Under the pieces are notes generated by a model. The model was not told where the DNA came from, made no database searches, and saw only the letters and a program-made list of their open reading frames with translations. 64,000 bases of DNA from Monoplex corrugatus. Its lineage: Eukaryota; Mollusca; Gastropoda; Littorinimorpha; Ranellidae. Shown piece by piece: positions 57,519 through 64,000 of this stretch. Each line of letters begins with the position of its first letter. Position 1 is the first letter of the stretch. Where the stretch lies: the NCBI GenBank assembly GCA_030674185.1, contig CM060312.1:29797335-29861334 (forward strand). Reading direction: 5' to 3'. Position numbers and translations under genes: made by a program.

Positions 57519-58145
57519 ATGACCTCTCTCTTATCTCTGACTAGCCTGCTTCTTCTGTCACAGGCTTCCAGCATATTCAGAATTCTGCAGCCTATCTACC
57601 ACCTTACCTTTCATAAAAACTGAGGCATGACATCTCCTTCACTTTCTCCACTGGTTGCCAATTTCTCAGAGAATTTCATATGAAGTCTATACATTATGTT
57701 GCAAGTGTGTCAATGGTACTACACCTGTTTATCCTTATTACCATCTCTGAATATATATCCCTGCCCAACCTCTCCGTTAGCTTCCGATACTACTTTACAG
57801 ATTCCTTGATACAGATGTTCCACAGTTGATCACTGCTCTTTGTCTTGCCCATACAACGGGATTGAGCTTTCCCTGTCTGTTGGACAGTCACAAATTCTTG
57901 TCTTCCTTCAGATGTAGTTCAAAGACATACCTTTTTGTCCAGCAGCAATTTCCCCTTCTTCGTGCCCACTCTTTCGTCCTGCCCCCCTTCTGTCTTCCCC
58001 CTCCCAGTGTGCATGTGCTTTGTGTGCTTGAGTTCTGCATTGTGAGTGAATGGCTTACTGAATGATGAGAGGGTGCACTTTAATTTGATTTGTATATCAA
58101 GATTTTGCACCTTGTAAATGTCATTATTATTATTATCATTATTTT
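57519..58145 (+). pseudogene. CR1/L2-like LINE, 3' fragment (copy 2)
   Basis: Blocks in broken frames: IQNSAAYLPPYLS (the RVQNAAARL block), STGCQFLREFHMKS where the LHWLP block lies, CVNGTTPVYP, IYIPAQPLR, LSFPCLLDSHKFLSSFRCSS and KTYLF. It ends with ttaatttgatttgtat and (att)n at 58118-58145. This is the classic C-terminus of a CR1/L2-type RT followed by its short-repeat tail. Confidence 0.82.
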
Positions 58146-58399
58146 GGGTTAGTTCTACATTCTCTGTTTTGTATTACTGTTGTGTTGTTTTTGCATAATC
58201 GTCAATGTTATTATGTATTTTTTGAATGATTTAGTACCATCGGTCTTTTTTTAAATTCTTTTTTTTATATAGATATATTATAAAGATCGTTTCACTTTGG
58301 GAGATTTCCTACCTTTTTTTTTCTTTTTTTTTTCAGGGGGGGGGTCCTATTTTCTATGCCACCTTCATTGGTCAAAGAAGATAGCACAGTTTTTATAAT

Positions 58400-58740
58400 G
58401 CAGTGATGATGATTACGATGAGGATGACAATCATGATGCTATGGAGTTCCATCTAGGATTGTGACTACGTGACAGGGATGTACTGTACACACTAACTATC
58501 AACCAGGCGAGAGATACAGATGCCTGCACTGTTGTTCAGGAGATTTGAGCAACCCCTCAATGATACATCTGTGAAGTGGATGAGAGTCGACTGTGTGATC
58601 CCGGTGTGGGCATAGCAAGCTCAGCTATGAGCTGGAGCTGAAAAATCTCGCAACGATTTTTGAAGGGACTGATGGGAATTCGAATCCACAATCTTACAGT
58701 CGATAGTCCATTGTGCTAACCACTACACCAAGGCAACTGG
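58400..58740 (-). mobile_element. tRNA-derived SINE (family B), copy 3
   Basis: Minus strand: gttgccttggtgtagtggtt (A box) from 58740, B box ggattcgaattcc, body shared with copies 1 and 2, (ATC)n tail at 58400-58435. The cleanest head of the three. Confidence 0.9.
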
Positions 58741-58894
58741 TCTCCCTTTTGTTTGTTTGGTTTGTTTTATCATTATTTTTCTTTTCCCACAGCGCGTTTA
58801 TTTCAGTATCATGATTTGAGAGATGTTTTGAGTACTTGATGCTCCTACTATCAGGATGATACATCTGTTTATTGTTCATTTTCGCTGTGTATGA

Positions 58895-58896
<2 letters not shown>

Positions 58897-58945
<49 letters not shown>
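58897..58945. repeat. (GT)n microsatellite
   Basis: Pure GT repeat about 100 bases before the candidate terminal exon. Confidence 0.95.
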
Positions 58946-58946
<1 letters not shown>

Positions 58947-59056
58947 GCATGCTTACATGCATATGAATGTGCATAAGGTAAAATTTATAGTTCATAGTCT
59001 TCGTTGATTTGTTCATGTCATGTCAGTCACTGATTTAGTTTTATTTTTGCAGTCAG

Positions 59057-59124
59057 AGATATCCTGGAGACTGAGAATGCTACCCATTGCACCGTTTGCT
59101 TTCATCTTTAGTGGACTCGCATGA
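59057..59124 (+). CDS. candidate terminal exon of the membrane-protein gene (two acceptors)
   Basis: A long T-rich tract precedes tttttgcagTCAG|A. Two AGs, at 59051-59052 and 59055-59056, could be used after exon h (phase 1). From 59057 the peptide is KISWRLRMLPIAPFAFIFSG then LA and TGA at 59122-59124, basic then hydrophobic, which would suit a last membrane segment. From 59053 it is IRDILETENATHCTVCFHL and TAG at 59110-59112, a soluble tail. AATAAA at 59423-59428 is a plausible polyadenylation signal. I prefer the 59057 reading on hydrophobicity only. Confidence 0.6.
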
Positions 59125-59422
59125 AAAAAACTTAGAATGGCTGTGCAAGACTTGACTGTGATTCAGTGCGTTGATAAAAACTTTACAGTGATATTTTAAA
59201 AAAATTTGTGGCAACTTAAAGACAAGAAAAGTGATAGAACATCCCAGCTGTAAAATCATGTTGATTGAAAATTTCTGCTGTGAATAATAATGATGATTGA
59301 AAAATTTTGGCTGTAAAGCAGTGGTGATGAAAATTTCAGCAGTAATTGAAAATTCCTGTGAAGAAGTTTTGATTTGAACATTTTTTCTGTGATTTAATGG
59401 AGATTGAAATTTTCTGCTGTAA

Positions 59423-59428
59423 AATAAA
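59423..59428 (+). promoter_or_regulatory. candidate polyadenylation signal AATAAA
   Basis: About 300 bases after the candidate stop codons of the terminal exon. A second AATAAA lies near 59886. Confidence 0.45.
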
Positions 59429-60819
59429 AATGATTCATATTTCTACCACGAAGTACCTTCTTGCTTTTTCTTGCTGGTTATTTGGAAAGAATGTATGAAA
59501 TATGGAAGCATACTTTTCATGTGTTTGTTACTTTGTAACCAGGATTCAGATTTTGAATCAGTAGAATGTTATAAATGTGTGTGGGTGAGGGATTGAGGTA
59601 TGTTTGCCTGTGCTTGTGATGTGTGCATATGTGTATGAGTAATTCGTAATTGTTTCATTTGTGTTTAGATTTGAACGAATCATGTTCAATGATGACGGTA
59701 AAACGCAAGGCTTCAGTTGGTCCACATAACATATTTGTGACCCATTCTCACAAAGGGGGACGTAAGTCGATTTTTGGGATCAGTACAGTCTTAAGGAGGA
59801 AAAGTGTGGGAGTTGTGGCCAGTTGAAACGTCATGTGCATTGTTCTTGTTTTAAGAAAATGGAGGAGAATGTTTGAGAACGACCAAAATAAAGCTGTCTA
59901 TGGTGAATTCTGATAGGATTATTTGAATTATTTGTGTAGTGCTCAGACGTTGATATCATAAGCTTCAAAATGATGCATGGGGTTTTGTAGGGAGTTAAGT
60001 TTTGGTGGTTTTGTGAAAACTGCCATCAGTGATTTCATTGAAATATTGTCAAAAGGGTATCACCATGTTCATTTAATTTCAGTATGTTTTGAAGTGAATT
60101 TCGCTGTTTAATTTATTTCACAACTAATGAAAAGCCCAAAGAAAAAATTACAATTGAAATTTCGTTTTCACATAGATAAACCATCACCACTTTTCTGAGG
60201 GTGTATCTCAGGTTGCTGGCATCTGACTACTGTCCCTGTTTGTGACAACAGGTCATATTTGTGCTGTGAATTACTGACCAACCAAAGAAAGTTCCAAGAG
60301 ACCAAATCATCAGACAAACTTAACTGACCATGTGTCTGTTGGTACTTGTTGCCTATGTTGAAGTGGGTTGTTGCCTGTACTTTGTAAAACAAGTATAAAC
60401 CATATATGTTTATTAAGGTATAAAAAACAAACGTTTGTATTGCATGATTGCTTCTTTTGACTGATTCAGATGTGGTTTTAAGTAGGCGCTTAACGTCCAG
60501 CCTTGTTCCATCATGGCTTTGTATTTGGGTCTCTTGCTTCTGAAGAAGTCAGTGTGGTTAGCCACTCATCATCCATCTTGTTACAATCAAAGTAACTGCC
60601 AATGTTCAAGCAAATAGAAACATGAAATATAGACTGAGAACATATATTTAATGAACACTCAGTATCTTGATTTGTAAATTAACTACGTAGACTTAGAACA
60701 TATATTTGATTAACACTCACATGTCTTGATTTGTGAATTAACTGTGTATTCCTACTCTGTTTTCATGTTTTGGGTTATGATCATGCTTTTTTCAAAAACA
60801 AAATTGTTGTTGCTCTCAG
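59429..60819. other. no gene recognised
   Basis: Possible 3' UTR in its first part, then AT-rich DNA. Confidence 0.45.
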
Positions 60820-60974
60820 ACTTGGGTATAGGCTTCAACTTTGACCCGAAGAAAGTCAAAAGCCAAATTGTTCTTCTATTGAAGAAGCCTCTTACCAGTT
60901 ACTATAGGGATAAAATGAAATCAGTCAACAAGATCAAGAACTCATCTTTGGCTGTTGGTATAGGACTCTCCTAA
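60820..60974 (+). CDS. candidate exon, possibly an alternative last exon
   Basis: A good acceptor (ttgttgttgctctcag, AG at 60818-60819) is followed by an open frame entered in phase 1, the phase left by exon h. It reads LGIGFNFDPKKVKSQIVLLL, then KKPLTSYYRDKMKSVNKIKN, then SSLAVGIGLS and TAA at 60972-60974. The peptide is protein-like: a Lys/Tyr-rich tail without membrane segments. Joined to exon h it would give a soluble cytosolic C-terminus. It could instead belong to another gene. I do not recognise it. Confidence 0.4.
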
Positions 60975-61194
60975 GTCTAATGTTTTATAAAGATATACTA
61001 CACATTCTTTTGTTATTGTTTTATTTGTACATTCCATTAACTCATTCGGGCTGTGATATAAGTGGCAAAACATGTTTTACTTATGGCTTACTTTGTGACA
61101 TACTTGGAAGGAGGTCAGAAATTTAGCATTTTGTGCTGTTGTGGGGTATGACGTATAAAATACATGGTTGTGGGATGCAGTCCTTTTGGCATAG

Positions 61195-61300
61195 TGTCGT
61201 CAGTTTCAGTTTCTCAAGATGATGTTTGTGCTGGGAATAAATTTCATATACACTAATGCCGTAACTGACCCTTCAACAATGTGTGAAATAAAGGTTGGAA
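61195..61300 (-). mobile_element. SINE family A, 3' fragment (minus)
   Basis: Minus strand: tatgaaatttattcccagca then catcttgagaaactgaaact, parallel to the 3' end of the copies at 5145 and 62020. Confidence 0.7.
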
Positions 61301-61586
61301 GTGGTATTATGTATTGTAGTGAGATCTGTGTTGTAGTCAGCTTTAAAGAGATTTTGAGGACGGTATCATGAAGATTGCGGCATTTGTGTACATGTTTCAT
61401 TTTAAGGAAGAATTTGAACTTATCATGCAACATAATTCTTGTGTAATATTCCTGCTTGTATTTTCATTCCGATGGTGTAAAAAGATAATGTGTGAATGTT
61501 GACTACACAACAGGATTTTTTACCCCCATTGATAGTAGTAGTCCACATTTACACAGTATCCCTTTGTTACCTCCGTGGGATGGCGG

Positions 61587-61725
61587 GGGCTTTTTTTTTT
61601 TTTTTTTTTTTTATAAATGGTATCCTCATCTAGAAATTATGTGCTAGAAATTTCAGGGGTTTTTTCACTCTTTGTATTTGCTTATCTATTTCTGTCTTTT
61701 TTTTTTTTTTTTTTTTTTTTGAAGT
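61587..61725 (+). repeat. repeat R 5' fragment with two poly(T) runs
   Basis: Contains tatcctcatctagaaattat and gtgctagaaatttcaggggt, matching the 5' part of the copy at 51270, between T runs of about 21 and 23 bases. Confidence 0.6.
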
Positions 61726-62019
61726 GGACGACAGACTGGAGGAGCTATGATTAAGAAATATTGTTTTCATCTTGTTAATAGTCAGCTTTGTGTATTTACT
61801 GGGGGCTTTCTGTGGTGTGAGACAAGTTTATAGTTAGTGGCTAGTTGTGTTTAGATTCAGTCCTTTATTTTATTTTGTTTATTTATTTATTTATTTATTC
61901 ACTTATTCTTACCTTTGAAGATAAGATGCAAAGATTCACATGTCATTCAATCTAACCAAGATTGTTCCAATGATAGATTGATCAATGTTAGCATATGGTA
62001 AAAGAAAAGAAAAACATGG

Positions 62020-62182
62020 GCTAGGTAGGACCTCAGGACCTGGCCAGCTCATGGGTTTGTGTGCAGGCTTAAGGCTTGTGCCATGATCATTCTGGATCGT
62101 TTCCATTACATGGCACCTGTGACATTAGTGTGTATGGAATTCATTCCAAGCGCAGAGATGTCATCTTGAGAAACTGACAATG
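62020..62182 (+). mobile_element. SINE family A, 5'-truncated copy
   Basis: Begins aggtaggacctcaggacctg, continues gccagctcatgggtttgtgt and ends catcttgagaaactgacaat. The tRNA-like head is missing. Repeat R follows directly. Confidence 0.82.
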
Positions 62183-62184
62183 GA

Positions 62185-62690
62185 ACTGAATCTTTTGTTC
62201 TGACTTGCTTCCTTTGCCTTCTGTCATCTCTTCCTCTCATTTTTTGCCTAGCTTGTTCATTAACCTGTACAAAGGTATGTATAATGTAAAGCCTTAATAC
62301 TTTGTTTAGATTGATAACTGAGTACATTGCATTTTCAGCTCTTAGGAAATGTAGTCTGCTTAGTGGCAATTTTTATGTATGTTTTTTGTATTTTACTTTA
62401 TGTGTTTGTATTCAGTTTTTGTTATCCCTCTGGTGATAAATTGGGCAGAGTAGCCAACACCGGAGGCATATCCCTAGATTATTGGCATGAATGTAGTGAT
62501 ATATACGTAAATTTCTTTTCCAGTTTTTTGTTTGTTTGTTTGTGTCTAAGGTCATTGATTTACTTAGATGTTTGTTGGTATTTTTGTTTGTTTTTTTAGA
62601 TGTTATATCCTGATTTGTGCTATGGTTAAAGCCTTGATATGTGACACTGAGCTTGGTTTTAAACACTGATGATGGTAATACCTTTTTTCA
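62185..62690 (+). repeat. dispersed repeat family R, copy 3
   Basis: Contains gcttcctttgccttctgtca, cagctcttaggaaatgtagt, ctgcttagtggcaattttta, tggtgataaattgggcagag and, at the end, gagcttggttttaaacactg. Confidence 0.8.
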
Positions 62691-63126
62691 TGACCTTTTT
62701 CTATTGCCTCTCCTTTTAAGAGCAACCGATTACCAGCTTTGAGATAAGGACATCAATAAAATCATAATATGATTGTATTCAAATGTGCTTTTTATTTCCT
62801 TGCAGTGTTTGTTGTTTATTTTTGAGAATTTTTTTAAACTTTTCCAAATATTTTTTACTCCAAGGGGAATCACAGCCCAAAACTACACAGTTTGATTAAG
62901 TTAATATTGTAAGTCTAAATGTTGGCTAGCCCTGAAGAGAGACGAGCAGAAAATGTTGAGATATTTGGAGGTTGGGGTTTCACAAGGCAGACTGATTGAT
63001 AGGACATCCATAACATTAATTAAATGTCCTTGCAAAATCTTTACATTGTGTACGGCTTGATTGTGATTATTCTGTTACCAGAAAGCCATCGAGATGATGG
63101 CTGATCAAGTATCTTTGTGTTCATAG

Positions 63127-63211
63127 CCTGTGTTCTTCAGAAAGTGCCGGAACGTCTTCTCTCGCGACTGTGACAGGACTCAACTGTACTGTCGCAGCAA
63201 AATGGCATATG
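63127..63211 (+). CDS. candidate exon of unknown gene
   Basis: Acceptor gtgttcatag at 63126 and possible donor ATATG|GTACTT at 63211. In phase 0 it reads PVFFRKCRNVFSRDCDRTQL then YCRSKMAY, with three cysteines and many charged residues. A second frame is also open across it. Phases do not fit the exon at 60820 or exon h, so if real it belongs to another transcript. GC content is higher than the surroundings. Confidence 0.3.
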
Positions 63212-63559
63212 GTACTTGTCACAGCCTTGTTTGTACTCTGCCTATCATTATGGCTTGAGCTGCATATGTAAAAATGCAATCAAAAAAAAAAGAGAGAGAG
63301 AGAGAGAAAGTATTCATTCACAAAAGCATTCATGTACTGATGAAGGGAAGTTCCTGTTCTTGATTAATTTTGTTGTTTGTTTTTGTTCATTTTGTTGAGT
63401 TAAACTGGTTGCTATCTTCATATGCAGTTTTCCAGTTTTTACAAGAGATCAACAGATTTCACCTGATCTGATTTAACATTTGAGTGTATTATTCTTTAAA
63501 CATATTTTAGACTTGCGAGGGTAATTGTGAACATGGTTTTTAACTGTTGTCTTTATATT

Positions 63560-63650
63560 TTAACCTGGGTTCGTTTTTAACATATTATCCCTGATGTGGC
63601 TATAGTAGTCAACCGGGCTATAAGCAATATGAATCTAAACCTGAACCTGA
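63560..63650 (+). repeat. repeat R 3'-end fragment
   Basis: tatccctgatgtggctatag then gtcaaccgggctataagcaa, similar to the 3' end of R copies. Confidence 0.5.
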
Positions 63651-63939
63651 ACTGGTTGCTGCTCAGTTACTTCGTATCAGTTTGATTTGGTTGCTGTTCA
63701 TAGATGCAAGTTTCCAATATAGCAGTGTATAATAATAATATCATGTAATCATATGATTATTAGATTGTTACATGAGGTCAGTCTTTGAAAAATATTCAAT
63801 GTCTTTCACATGTTTTTTGTTAACAAACACAGTGCTGCTCGTTTGATTTATTGAATTTCTGCTGGTGCTGTTCTTACCATGTTGTTAGCTTTGTTTTCAG
63901 CCGTTCTGTATTCTTTCTACATTTTGTTATCTTTTAATG

Positions 63940-64000
63940 CGTCTTGAAGCAAACCTGCAGAAAAATAACAGCAAGAAAGCCTACCAGCTTGTGAAAGGAC
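63940..64000 (+). mobile_element. start of another LINE fragment, cut by window edge
   Basis: From 63949 the frame reads ANLQKNNSKKAYQLVKG and stays open to the end. NNSKKAYQLVK is the linker motif before the RT domain in a widespread invertebrate LINE family. Only the first 17 codons are inside the window. Confidence 0.75.

Noticed and set aside
61037..61060. TTAACTCATTCGGGCTG as another TTAA transposon end, together with TAACTCACTCGCTGC at 56197
   Set aside because: No matching opposite end could be found for either, so they may be chance or isolated fragments.

Overview
This is a eukaryotic, intron-rich, repeat-dense genomic window. Its interspersed repeats (RTE-like and CR1/L2-like LINEs, a Mag-like Ty3 element, a DIRS element, tRNA-derived SINEs ending in a 'gagaaactgaaact' or 'gggctttaaac' type tail) suggest an invertebrate, most likely a lophotrochozoan and perhaps a gastropod mollusc. 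That assignment is inference from remembered repeat styles. There are no operons, no prokaryotic genes and no CRISPR array.

The only convincing host gene runs left to right through most of the window. Seven internal exons (13952-14120, 16397-16605, 22861-22978, 28536-28594, 30217-30333, 38247-38333, 47839-47890) and an eighth (51857-51943) each have AG/GT borders and join in one continuous reading frame. They encode a polytopic membrane protein of roughly 8-9 transmembrane segments whose family I do not recognise. A possible first coding exon lies at 4692-4763. The last exon is either at 59053/59057-59124 (two acceptors 4 nt apart) or at 60820-60974. A second, smaller gene or gene remnant on the minus strand (8472-7715) encodes a THAP zinc-finger domain split by an intron and carrying an apparent frameshift.

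Almost everything else is mobile DNA in the introns. 1-2608: RTE-like LINE, frame broken. 3416-3604, 17703-17895, 24984-25096, 30970-31018 and 41529-41620: copies of a palindromic TTAA-type MITE. 9015-12460: a 3.4-kb element with perfect 23-bp terminal inverted repeats, whose uninterrupted target is preserved next door as a tandem duplicate (12770-13226). About 17001-21927: Ty3/gypsy element on the minus strand with 3' LTR, PPT, gag, protease, RT, RNase H, integrase and PBS, but no recognisable 5' LTR. 23950-27433: LINE inserted in LINE. 31192-34915: a possible piggyBac-like element holding a ~375-bp tandem array. 35061-36797: a 1.74-kb element with perfect 31-bp TIRs and AAAT target duplications. 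42046-47745: a DIRS retrotransposon with inverted ends, an internal complementary region, RNase H and tyrosine recombinase, but with the RT catalytic core missing. 53110-56193: a 3.1-kb minisatellite built of splice-donor-like GGTAAGT words inside an intron of the host gene. 63940-64000: start of another LINE fragment.

The genes do not form a pathway. The window is best read as one long host gene whose introns have been expanded by unrelated mobile-element classes. The points most worth a second look are the unrecognised membrane protein with its alternative ends, the element with a natural empty site, the splice-donor minisatellite, and the DIRS copy with a tandemly expanded gag region.
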